Assembly: GCA_964035575.1 (NCBI GenBank)
Contig: OZ037894.1
Location: 1,240,001-1,304,000 of the forward strand
Direction: 5' to 3'
From: Rhynchopus sp. YZ270_cl-10
Lineage: Eukaryota; Euglenozoa; Diplonemea; Diplonemida; Diplonemidae
Length of the DNA stretch: 64,000 nucleotides
Each line of letters opens with the position of its first letter. Within the stretch, counting starts at the first letter, position 1. This document shows, piece after piece, positions 30,333 through 41,303 of this stretch. The notes beneath the pieces are model-generated. The model saw only the letters and a program-made list of their open reading frames with translations. It searched no databases and had not been told where the DNA came from. The position numbers and the translations under genes were made by a program.

Positions 30333-31737
30333 GGGTCGATTTCAAACCCCCCCCCCCTAGGGGCGGTCATATCCTGTATTAAAAGTGTGAGAAAATGACA
30401 TTTTTCAAAATGTTGTCAAAAGCGATTCTAAGGTAAAAAAAAGTAGAAAATCCACCCCACAGGCCCAAAAAAATGTGGTGTGCCCCGTTTTCCACCCTTT
30501 TTGTGCCTCTCAGGGGCCCAAATCACAGTTTTTTAAAAATTGCCTACATGTGGTACCTGAGTGCCCCCTTGGTTTGCCCTTCAGGTTGACTATGAAACAG
30601 AAAACACCCCAATATAGCCCAGAACATAGAGCAAAGGGTATATTTCACCCCCAAAACCCCACAGGAGACCCACAGAACCGTTACTGGGGTGTTTCGTGAC
30701 ACCTGTTGGGGCTCAAACCTCATAAAACCTGAAACACCGGTCAGGCAGTGAAAATAGGCCAAAACAGGCCAAAATAGCCTGAAAATGGCCTAAAAACGCC
30801 CATATTTTATTTCAAACACCCAGAAAGTTGCAGAAACCCGATTCCAGGGTGGTCCTGGGCACCTGTGGGGGCGCATGCCCCATAAAACATCAAAAAAACG
30901 GTGTGGAACCGGTGTGGGAGGGTGTTTTTGCAAATTGCCCACAAATAGCCTGCCTCAGGTACCACTGGTAGGCAATTTTTTAAAAACCGCGATTTGGGTA
31001 CCTGAGAGGCACAAAAAGGGTGGAAAGCGGGGCACACCACATTTTTTTGGGCCTGTGGGGTGGATTTTCTTGGTTTTTACCCTTTTTGTGGGGTTTTCGG
31101 GCATTTTTGAAAAATGTCATTTTCTCACATAGATATGACCCCCCCTACCCCCCCCCCCCCCCCCCAAAAGTTCTTTTTTGTCTTTTTCATGATATAGGCA
31201 GTTTTTTTGCAGTCTGAGGTCCGGAACCGCCCCAAAAACGATTTTCTGGGAGGTTTTGGGAGGTTTTGGGGCGAAATGGACCTTTTTTGACCATTTTTAT
31301 GGTATTTTTAGGCTGTTTTTGGCCCTTCTTCTTACACAGCCTATTGGGGGTCAAAATAGCTATTTTTGACCAAAAAACACAATTTATTTGACGCCAGGAG
31401 GCCTCCGTTGGCCCAAATATATCCCAAAAATGGGCTGTGAGCCCAATCCGACCTGTTTTGGGCACATTTGGCACTTTTCTTGGTGCTTATTTGATGTTTT
31501 TTGGTCAAAAATAGCTATTTTGACCCCCAATAGGCTGTGTAAGAAGAAGGGCCAAAAACAGCCTAAAAATACCATAAAAATGGTCAAAAAAGGTCCATTT
31601 CGCCCCAAAACCTCCCAAAACCTCCCAGAAAATCGTTTTTGGGGCGGTTCCGGACCTCAGACTGCAAAAAAACTGCCTATATCATGAAAAAGACAAAAAA
31701 GAACTTTTGGGGGGGGGGGGGTTTTTGAAATCGACCC
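30333..31737. mobile_element. Composite foldback element, 1.4 kb
   Basis: The ends are GGGTCGATTTCAAA (30333) and its near-exact inverse (ending 31737). ATAT flanks both sides (30329-30332 and 31738-31741), a possible 4-bp target duplication. The interior holds two adjacent palindromes: a degenerate one at about 30350-31155 and a near-perfect one at about 31160-31720. No protein-coding frame is credible. Its ends start with GGG like the element at 3999, but otherwise differ in sequence. Confidence 0.75.
31160..31720. repeat. Near-perfect palindrome inside the composite foldback element
   Basis: The arm at about 31165-31380 (CAAAAGTTCTTTTTTGTCTT onward) is repeated in inverse at about 31500-31712. 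The roughly 120-base centre includes GACGCCAGGAGGCCTCCG. Long C and G runs bound the arms. Confidence 0.88.
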
Positions 31738-32031
31738 ATATTGCAAACAACCTTTTCCCCCTCCACACCCCCAAACCTCCCACAATTTACAGGAGAAAAA
31801 GAACCCCGTTTGTCGACACAGCAAACACATAGATATTTCATTCTTTCCTCTTTTTTTTAGTAGCTAAGCACGGTTCAGCATCTTTAACTTTTTCTGTTTT
31901 TTCGATTTCCCTGCTTACCGGAATATACCATACGAAAGGTACACCACCCGATGATGCGGCAATAACACCCACATTTGTTTTTTGGGTCTTTTTTTTATTC
32001 TCCTTCTTTTCAAACCTTTTTTCCTTCTTAA

Positions 32032-35000
32032 ATGGAGTTGGGCCGACTGAGCAAGGCTGTGCACGAATGCAACGAGGATGCGTTTTATCGGGAGTGGAAG
32101 TCTGTGAAGGCGGGGCCTGATGCAAAGGCGCAGGCACAGGAGGCGCTGTTGGTGAGCATGATAGCTGGGGGCAGTCTTGCGTCGCATCGGCACACAGACA
32201 GCTTCCGACGCATGGTGCGTGCACTGCTGGACGAGGCAGACCCGAACGAACGCACCTCACAGGGAGAGGCAATGCTCTACATCGCTGTCAAGGGCAGTGC
32301 GCCAGGCAAGATCCACACAGGCGACACCTCGGAACAAGGCAGGTCGCTCTCCGCAGGCCACACCGTGCTCTGTAAGATGGCGGGTGTCTGCCACCCAGAG
32401 CTTGGCCCCGTATGGATGGAAGGTGTTGCGCTGGACGCAAGCGATGTCAGCATCCGTGTGCACTTCACCTTCCAAGGTACTACGCAGCTTACAGACCCCG
32501 CAGGCGACTCTGCAGATGGGCAGACAACGTGCAGCGTGGTGCGCGACCGTGTCCCCGCGCCCAAGGCGTTGACACCTGGGCTGAACGTTCTGCTCCGCAT
32601 TGCATACGTGGCAGAGGAGTACATGGAGATAGACGGCATGCTCTCCTCAACAAAGCGACGTGCGTCGCATCAAAAGAACCACGTCCCGCCATACATCTGG
32701 GTGGAATCGACGCTCACCGCGTACAGCATGAAAGGCGGGTACGATGTCGCCACGATGGATGGGGCAGTGCACTTCAATATGCCCCAAGGCGCGATACGGA
32801 CGTTGAAGCGGGTGTCTGCTTCTTCTGAACCTGTGAACCGATCGCTGGTTTTGAAGGGACAACATGTGCGTGTCATCGAAAAGAGCGACACGGTTGGGAA
32901 GGTACGCGGGAAGTGGGACGGCGTTATCACGGGAAAGTCGACAGGGGGTGGGTACGGTGTGCTGTACACTGCAGACGGCGACTACGAGCCGGACGTGGCT
33001 GTGGCGGAGTTGTTCCTCCCTGACATAACGCCTGTCGAGGGCGGCGGCGGGACGATCATCATTGAGGAGCTTGTTGCACGCGACGTTGAGATCAACGGTT
33101 CGAAGGCACTGCCGCTTGCGTGTTACCGGAACAACCTTGTTGCCGTGCGCATCATGATCGAGCACTCTAGACGCAACTACCTTGGCCTGCACCTCGTTGC
33201 CGAGTCGGGCAAGGGGCTGCGTGTGAAGATCATCAACAAAAAGTCGCCCTGCGAAGGTTCCCTACGCGTTGGCGATCTCATCACGATGGTAGGCACCGTC
33301 GAGCTTGCAGAGGTGGGTCGCACAGGGCACTCTAAGAAGACGCTCCCACGGCCCTCCTGCGTCGCTGCCGCGACCACCACTCTGCGCAAGGTGAGCCGTG
33401 CAGTCGGGGCCGGCTCTGGCCTCAGCACACTCGCACGGCGGCTCAAACTCGAACGTGACAGTATGCTCACACCTGCGTACAAGACGTACCTCCAAGGGGT
33501 TGGCGAAGATGGGAACGCGACAGTCCCGATGCGCGTCCTGCGTGATGGCCGCAGTATCGATGTGAGCATCAGCCACACCCGCTATCACCTGAACCACAGT
33601 GAGCACTACATGCGGCAGAGCTGCTTGGATCTGACGCAGGACGAAGAGATCGCACTGTTACTAATTGCAGACGGTGCGCGGGTGAACATCTCGCAGGCAG
33701 CGCAGCGTGGGTGGGAGCGCTCCACGACTGCATCGATAGAGCATATCACTGCAGCGTCCGTGCACGAGGACGAGATTGACACCTTCATCAACGAACGCTA
33801 CGAAGGTCGTTATGCACTCGAGGCCTGGTGCGCCGTCGGCCAGATTGACATGTCGCGCCTCCTGCTCAAGCACCGTGCAGACCCGAACAGCTGTTCCCTC
33901 GGCCTCGGGCGCACACCTCTCCACAGCGCCTGCTGCGCACCGAGCTACTCCGCACGCATCACCCTGCTCCGTCTCCTCATCGAAAACGGTGCACAACCTG
34001 TAGGCACCCGTGCGCTCGTCACCTTCCTCGCAACGCCCACAGGGGTGTGGCAGCCCAGCAAGTCGGCTGTGATGTTGATGCGCAACGAAGACCTCTCCGA
34101 TGTCGAGTCTCTTGACGATTTGGAGGAACGTTCAACCGGCCAGCCGGCCGACGACAATGTGTGGCGACCGTGCGTGATTCTCTCGAAGGCGCGGGCGGAG
34201 GGGTTTGGGATCAACTCCGACACGCAGAGCAACGACACGTCGCTGCGGGAGGCGGGGCGGGTGCCGTACTGTGTGATGCCGCTGACGGACGCGCTGTACC
34301 CTGTGGGGACGACGATGACTGCTTCGGAGTGCATCCGTGGGCGCTACTTCGAGGGCGAGGAGGTGCAGCTCGACGACGGCTTCTTAGGTGTGGTATCGCC
34401 TCACAGCGACTTGGGGGTTGAAAGTCCGAAGAGCATGCTCACGGTGCGCATACGCAGGAGCGACTCGGGTGCTGTGCAGCGGTTCATGCCGTGGCAGCTG
34501 AAGGACATCCCTGCAGAGAGGGCCACCCTCGACGCCTGCCGTATCCTCACAGGGGACGCTGAATACGCAGGCCTGGGGACGTACCAGCCTGTGGCACTCT
34601 CAGAGAGACACAACAAAGGCAACTGCTTCGAAAACTGCAGCCACGAAGGTGCCGCCCTCTACCTTATGGAGTTGCAGTGCGAGCAGCGGCGCAAGCAGCG
34701 CAGCACCTACGCCGGCACCGTGCAGGGCTCCCTCAAGAGCTACGACCTCCTCGGCGGCGGGCGGGAGTGCATCCCACCGTATGTCCTCCCACCTTACGCG
34801 GCCGCGAAGGGGTGGCTGCAGGTGATCGAGAAGCTGCGCTCGATCACGGATATTCCTGTGGACTGGAACGAGCTCGGCAGTGATGGCTACCCTGCAGTCG
34901 CGCAGGCGATCATCACAGACAGGTGCGACATGCTGCGTGCGCTGCTTGACTGCGGGGCACGTGCAGATGCGATGCTTGGTGACGGGCGGCACGTCATGCT

Positions 35001-38000
35001 GCTGGCAGTGCAGTGCTGCGAGAACCCGGTGCCGCACCTCAGGCTGCTGCTCGAAAGCGACCCGTCTCTGACAGTGACGGACACCGGCGCACTGGCGTTT
35101 GCAGTCAAGGTAGGGAACCTGCCTGCAGTGGAGGTGTTGCTGGAGCACGGCGCTGCTGTTCCCTCACGGCACGGCCGCCTCATCACACACGAGTGGGCGT
35201 GCCGCGACGGGTCCCCGACGAAGGAGCAGATTCTCATCCTCCTCATGGATAAGGGCGACGAACCGAACCTGGCAGACATGTCGCTGTGTGGGTACGTGAC
35301 TGCGATGCAGAAGCTCATCAAGAAGGACCCCTGCTGCCTCCGCAGCACGTCGCTTGCATCGGGGAACAACGCACTGATGAACGCCTGCCACAACGAGGAC
35401 CTCGAGATCTTCAAGCTCGTGTTAGGCTGCATCAGCAACGGGGAAGGTCCGCCCTTCCTGGACCTCAATGCTTCGAACGACGAAGGCAAGAAGGTGCTTT
35501 TCCTCGCGTGCGAGGTCATGGACGAGACTGTGCGTCACGAGATTGTGCGCCTGCTTCTTGCGCAGCCGGGGCTCATTGTGAAGCGCACGGAGGCTCTTCC
35601 CAAGGCAGCGTCTCTTGGCCTGACCGATGTCGTCCGCCAGATTGTGGCTGTCCCGAAGCACTGCAACGGGAACGAGGTGCACAACGAGAAGACTGCGATT
35701 GAGCACTCCCTGACGCATGCACGTGGCCACCTGGTTGCGCCTCTGCTGTGCACGCTGAGCGACCTGGAGGTGTGTCTGGCGGACCTGGCGTACAGTGGCC
35801 AGGGGCTGTTCTCTGCTTTGGAGGTTGCGGTGCACCATCAGAAGGAGTTTGATGTGGACGAGGTGGACGACGACTTTGGCCGCACTGCCCTCGCATGGGT
35901 GTGTTCGCACAAGCACGACAGCGCTGTCCTGCGTGCCGAAGATAGCGTCGCAATTCTCTTCAAATGCGAGCCCACAAAGCCCTTCTGGGCAGACCTCGGC
36001 GACTGCAGCGACGTCAGGGAGACACGCTGCTCCACCCTCTCCACTGAAGCCAACATCTCCTTCCACATAAACAGCACCAACCAAGTCTTCGAAACGCCGA
36101 CCGCCACAGTCATCCGCAAAGACACCTGCGGAGAGGACGTCGTGCTCCTCCCTGGGATGTCCGTTCTGTGTCGGATGGATCGAGAACACTATCCAAGCGA
36201 CGTTGATCCACCTCACGCAGAAGGGTGGTTTGCCGAGGGTGTGATTCGGAAGGTGGTTTCAGACGAAGCCTTTATGGTGAGGATGCAGGACTGCGAGAAG
36301 GATGTGGAGGTGTCGCGCGAGGCGTTGTGTGTGTTGAGGAACAAGTCGAAGAGCGTGGCGGACGTGCTCTTGCGCAAGGGTGCAGACATCAACGCTGTTG
36401 ATGCGGTGGGGAAGAGCGTGCTGCAGCTGACGATTGAGTATGGCAACATTGGGATGGCGCACTACCTCATCCGCAGGGGCGCTGCCATCAACGGCGGTGC
36501 CACCTACGCAGCCTCGCACAGAGGCGACGTGTCTCTGCTGAAGGTGCTTCTCAAGGAGACCACCGTGCTTGAGAACTGGCTCGGCAAATACCCAGGCAGC
36601 GTGGCAAAGACACTCCCCATCGCACAGACCATTGTCAGTGAGGTGCTCGCGTTGAACCTTTCTGAGAAGGACCTCCCAACAGACGCCATCCCCTCCGTCT
36701 CAGAGTGTGCGCAGCAGGGCTGGATGGAGCTAGCACAGGAGCTGCTCGAGCGCTACCCAAACCTGATCAAGCAGAAGGCACGGCGGAGGGGTGTGTCCGC
36801 AGTGGAGGCTGCGTGCATCAATGGGCATCTTAGCATCCTGCAGACGCTTGCTGCCGCAGGTGCGAAGTTGAGTGTGACGAACGACCTGGGGGAGGGTCTG
36901 CTGTTCATCGCCTGCCGCTCAGGGCACCTGGCGTGTGCAGAGTTTCTCGTCAAGCAGCCTGAGATCACGATCGTGGGCGGACGTGCTCTGCCCGTCGCGT
37001 CGTCCTGCAAGCACTACAACATCGTAGAAGTGCTTGTGCAGCACTCGACACGCGAGGAGCTCTGTGCAGCCGCCCTTGAGGAGTTCTTCAGCAAGGACGT
37101 CTTCCGTGCCGCACAGACAGAGGAGGGCGCACTAAGCATCATCCGACTGCTGCCGTACTGTGTGACGGACTTACACCTGCTGCACTTTGCCTCACGTGCC
37201 TGGAAGTCTGCTGCCGCTGAGGCGCTGAAATGCCTGGTAAAAAACTCGTTTACCGCTGAGGGGTTGTGGAAGGTGTGCGACGAGGTGACCCGTGGTCTGG
37301 CTACGTGGGCACCTTTGAAGCTTGTGAGCGAGACGGAGGAGGGCCAGCCTTTGCACCTGATGAAGTGCGTTATTGTGGACCACGAGAGCAAGTCGCAGAG
37401 CCACGCTGTGGTGACAAGCAGGTGTGAAGGGGAGCTGACCGCGGGGGGAGCGGCGGAGCTGATTGTGGAAGACTCGCAGGTGGGGCGGAGAGAGGTCTTT
37501 GCGTGCCAGATCTACACCGTTGTCGGCAGCGAAGCAGACGAGGAACGCCGCGACGCACTCTGGGACATCCTGAAGAAAGTCCTCCTCTTCAGCACAACGG
37601 CCTTGGGCTGCTCGCCGGAGCTGCTCCTCAGGGAAATCGGCACATCAAACCCGATGCAGAACCTCTACACTGCAATGCGTGTTGTCTGCAGAAAGGGGCT
37701 CAGCTACTTCTTCGACGCCGTCTCCACCGCGGGCCTGTCCTTCGCACTGAACAAAGTCTTCGAGTCGCTGCAGCTGGCGCTGATTCAGGAACTCTGTTTG
37801 CCAGAGGGACACAGAACTCTGACAGAGGCACGCGTCGTAGAGGATCAGGCCCGCTTAAAGCTTTTCAGGCACCTATCACAGGCTGTGTATACGAACGGAA
37901 CGAAGGCTGAGACACCGTTAAGCATGGCCTGCCAGTCTGGCTGGGAAGCAGCGGTGCGCGTGCTCATGCACAGCAGGGCACCTGCCTTCAGCATGCTCCG

Positions 38001-40819
38001 TGAGGAGGCCGGATCCATTGAGCTCGTCTGCGAGCGCGTGCGCGACATCATGCTGTCCATACCGCCTACAGACCAAAGCCTCGTCTCACACCGGCCAGTC
38101 CTCGTCATGACGCGCATTCTTGACATCCTGATTGAGCAGCGCTGCAGGATACCGCCATCGGATATAAACCTTCTGTGCCTCATGAACGCTTACAAGGATT
38201 CCGTGGGGCGCGAGTTTGAAGAGGAGGAGACAACAAGCAAGGGTGTCGTGTCGCGTCGTCTCGACCCTGAACAGCAGGCCACAACAAGTGAGCTGACGTC
38301 TGCACGCTGGAACATGGACGTCGTGCGCGACCACGTGAGCGAGGTTGGGAACGAGACGAAGGTGGTGTGCTACAACCAGACCATGAAGCTTGGGATCCTG
38401 CACATTGCTGCGCTGCAGGGTTGTGAGGAGGGCCTGCAGAAGGTGCTTGACTCAACGGCGTGCAAAGGTTCTTACGAAGTCGACAACGAAGAGTCTGGGT
38501 GTCTTCCACGCGACTACGCGAAAAGCACGACATGCCACAACATGCTCCTCGATGCAGAGCGCAAGGAAGGCAGGCTGCCTGCCATCTCGGACATCGACCT
38601 CGTTCTCTGCGTAGAAGACAAAGTGAAGGAATTTGACCTGACACTGATGATCCGCCAGTTCTTTTTCGGGTGCTGCTCCTCAGGAAGTGACGAAGAGAAC
38701 TGCGGGGAACCTGACAACAAGCACACTGAGGAGCACAGCGACATCCTCCTGCGGAACCCCAGAAAGCAAAAGCTCAGCAAGCACGAGATCCTGACCGAAA
38801 TCCAGGCCCTCGGTGTCGGCGCCTTCCTGTGGGAGCCGTACCACGACTGCTCGTACATCATCTGCAACGCGTCGCTGCACAGACTCGAGGTCGAGTGTCG
38901 CCGCTCGCTCATTGGATTTGCGAACTGCACCGGCGACGAGCTGCCTGAGTTCACCTCTGCCACACGCCAGGCTGTTGTGGAGCACATCCTGAACAGCCGC
39001 TCTGGGGACATGGTGCGGTGGCGATGCCAATGCGGCTACGTGCAGAACGAAGAGGCGGGGCTCGTCTGTAACAGCTGTGGTTCATCCCCCAGCGACGCGA
39101 TTGTGTCGGAGCTGTGGCTTGACGACCTCAAGGCGTCGAAGAGTATCCAGAAGACATTCGGTGTGCACGACGTCATCGAGCGCGAACAGCTGTGGAAGCT
39201 GTGGCGCTACCAGCCCTTCAGCAGCATTCTTGAGTACCTCTCAGAGCCGTCGTACGACCCCTGCGACGACGTCGTGGGCCAGGAAAAGCTGTACCGCCAC
39301 GCAGAGGCGATGGAGGGCTACTTCGGGAGCAAGATTTCCTTCTACTTCCTCTTTGTCTGCTTCTACTCCGCGTTTTTGCTTCCTCTGATCTTATCGGGTA
39401 TCTTCTTCACGATTTTCCAGGCGGTGAGCGGGGTAGACAACTCAGTGACACTCGTCAACGGTGTTGTTGTTATTGCCTGGGCAAGCATCTTCACGCAGCG
39501 GTGGCGGCGGAAGTCGAGTGAGTTTGCTTACATCTTTGGCACAAGGGACCATGAGAATCTGTCGATCCCGAGCTCCGTGTTTATGATGAACTCTGAAAAA
39601 AGGCCTACGTGGATTCACCCGGTGTCTGGTATGCTCGAGCCAAAGTTCGGTTACTGGGAACGTCTGCCACGACGGATTCTAACAGGCGTGCTGACGCTGA
39701 GCATGATCTGCTGTGTCGCAGGTGTGATGTACGCGAACTTCAAGCTGCGCAACTACCTCGACCCCGATGGGACGAGCTACGGGTGGCAGATTCTTGCCGG
39801 TATCGAGAACGCTGTCTCCGTCGTCATCATCGACGCCCTGTACCTGCATATTGTCGAACGAATGTGCGACTGGGAAAACCACCGAACAAACGACGACCGC
39901 CAAGCGTCACTCACAATGAAGGCGTTTATTTTCCAGTTCGTCAACGGGTTCTCAGGGCTGATACTGACCACCATGACAGGTTTGTTTTTTCTTCACGTTT
40001 TTCCTTTTGCGACACTCACCACCAACAGGCACACCCACCGAGCTCTTGACGCAACTCTCTGCGTTGATGTTCATCCAGAGCGCAAAGTCGCTTGCGCAGG
40101 AGAAGTTGATGATTCTGTTTCTTTTAGTGGTTCGCAGCCCACAGATCATCTTAAGGGTTCAGAAGTTGGTTGGGTGGGATCACCACGAAGAGCGCAAGAA
40201 GCGTAAGGGCGACGACCACGTGTTCGATGAAGGCGAGCGTGCGATGATGTCCGACTCGCAGAAGCCAAACTTGGACAAGAAGTGGCTGTACGACGATCTT
40301 AGCATGGTCTCGCTGCAGTTCTCATACGTCATCTGCTTTGCCAGCATCCTGCCCGTGGCACCGCTCTTTGCTCTTCTTGTCATCTCTTTAGAGCTCAAGA
40401 GCGATCTGTACAAGTACCTCTTCCTTGGACAGCGACCCAGCCCCACCAGGGCTTCGGGTGTGGGCATCTGGCTTACTATCTGGGACATGGTGACCTTCGT
40501 CGCTGCACCCATCAATGTTCTGGTCGTTTTCCGTCAAGGATCTGCTTGGCAGCGCCATACTTACTTGGGCGAAATGTTTACAAACGAATCTGACTGCCAG
40601 GCAATCGCAGGCGCGTTCTTGATGGCAGCACTAATGCTTGCAACAAAAGCATGTGTGAAGTTGCTGGTTGGGGACACAGCTAATTGGGTCAGAGCTTCTG
40701 AGTTGAGGGCAAAATTCATGAAAACAAGAGGGTCAAACAGGGCAGAGAGCCCAATGTCAGCGTCACCGAAGCGAGGTGTGAACAGTATTGTGATAGAGGT
40801 CAAGCCAAAAAGGCATTGA
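32032..40819 (+). CDS. Ankyrin-repeat/anoctamin (TMEM16) fusion protein; join(32032..39979,40029..40819)
   Basis: 2912 residues after removing one 49-nt intron. The N-terminal half has at least four blocks of ankyrin-like repeats (about 593-660, 950-1176, 1440-1510, 1588-1673), further single repeats near 1960 and 2120, and a PDZ-like segment (about 383-510, 'SPCEGSLRVGDLITMVG'). It also has several Tudor/Agenet-like barrels ('GMSVLCRMD...EGWFAEGVIRKV'). A zinc-ribbon-like CQC...CNSC (about 2330-2350) precedes the anoctamin region. That region is clear: 'FGVHDVIEREQLWKLW', 'EGYFGSKISFYFLF', 'WRRKSSEFAYIFGT', 'WENHRT', and in exon 2 'TELLTQLSAL' and 'PVAPLFALL'. TMEM16 proteins are calcium-activated channels or lipid scramblases. 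The TM8 pair 'ELKSD' matches the known ExxxD calcium ligands; in TM7 'DDLSM' lacks one acidic residue. The huge cytosolic ankyrin arm probably gates or tethers the membrane part. Confidence 0.92.
39980..40028 (+). other. 49-nt GT-AG spliceosomal intron
   Basis: GTTTGTTTTT at the 5' end and CACCAACAG at the 3' end, with a T-rich interior. Removing it joins ACA-G to GC-ACA and restores the anoctamin frame ('MTG' then 'TPTELLTQL'), whereas both frames degenerate when read through. It falls between anoctamin transmembrane helices 5 and 6. No other intron was found in an accepted gene here. Confidence 0.9.
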
Positions 40820-41303
40820 ATGTTTGTGTTTGCTCCATTTGTGTTTATTTTTCTCAGCTTTTGTTTGCCTTCGTCATCCTTGTTCCAAGGTTACTGTGTT
40901 ACAATATATTTCAGCAGTTCCGAGCTGCCAGTGCGAATGAAAAAAAGCCACACCCCCGTATTTGATTGAACCACATGGGTTTCCCCAAAAACACCACTTT
41001 TTTGGACCTGGAAAGCCAGTTCAGGCAGCCGCAAGTGACCTGGTACCAGGAATATTCAGCAGGTCTGTATCACTGTTGGTGTTGTGCACTCTGACATCGA
41101 TCAGCGCCGGCACCCTACCCAGCTCTGTGGAAAGCCTTCACGCCCTCTTCGCTTTATCAAGAGACTATCGGAGCCTGCTCACAATCAAAGACACCTTTGC
41201 CTTTCACAACATCCCACACCTGTCACAGAACAGAGTTACTCCCTGGACAGTACCGTACCCACACGACACACCACCCAACAGTTCTCACCCCGTTTCCCAC
41301 ACG
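40820..41303. other. Spacer with upstream block shared between two genes
   Basis: Holds the block 41075-41242, repeated before the WD40-like gene at 44681-44841. Bases 40985-41045 also resemble 53050-53115 (shared AAAAACACC... and AAAGCCAGTTCA). No separate gene is supported. Confidence 0.5.
41075..41242 (+). promoter_or_regulatory. Shared upstream block, copy 1
   Basis: About 168 bases beginning TTGGTGTTGTGCACTCTGAC and ending AACAGAGTTACTCC, about 90% identical to 44681-44841. It ends about 60 bases before the cyclase-like gene start; the other copy ends 7 bases before the next gene's start. It may be a promoter or leader carried by duplication. Confidence 0.55.

Noticed and set aside
39983-40206. 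Apparent frameshift or second gene at the 3' end of the ankyrin-anoctamin gene
   Set aside because: The anoctamin family match continues in another frame, and a 49-nt GT-AG segment joins the two exactly, so an intron explains it better.
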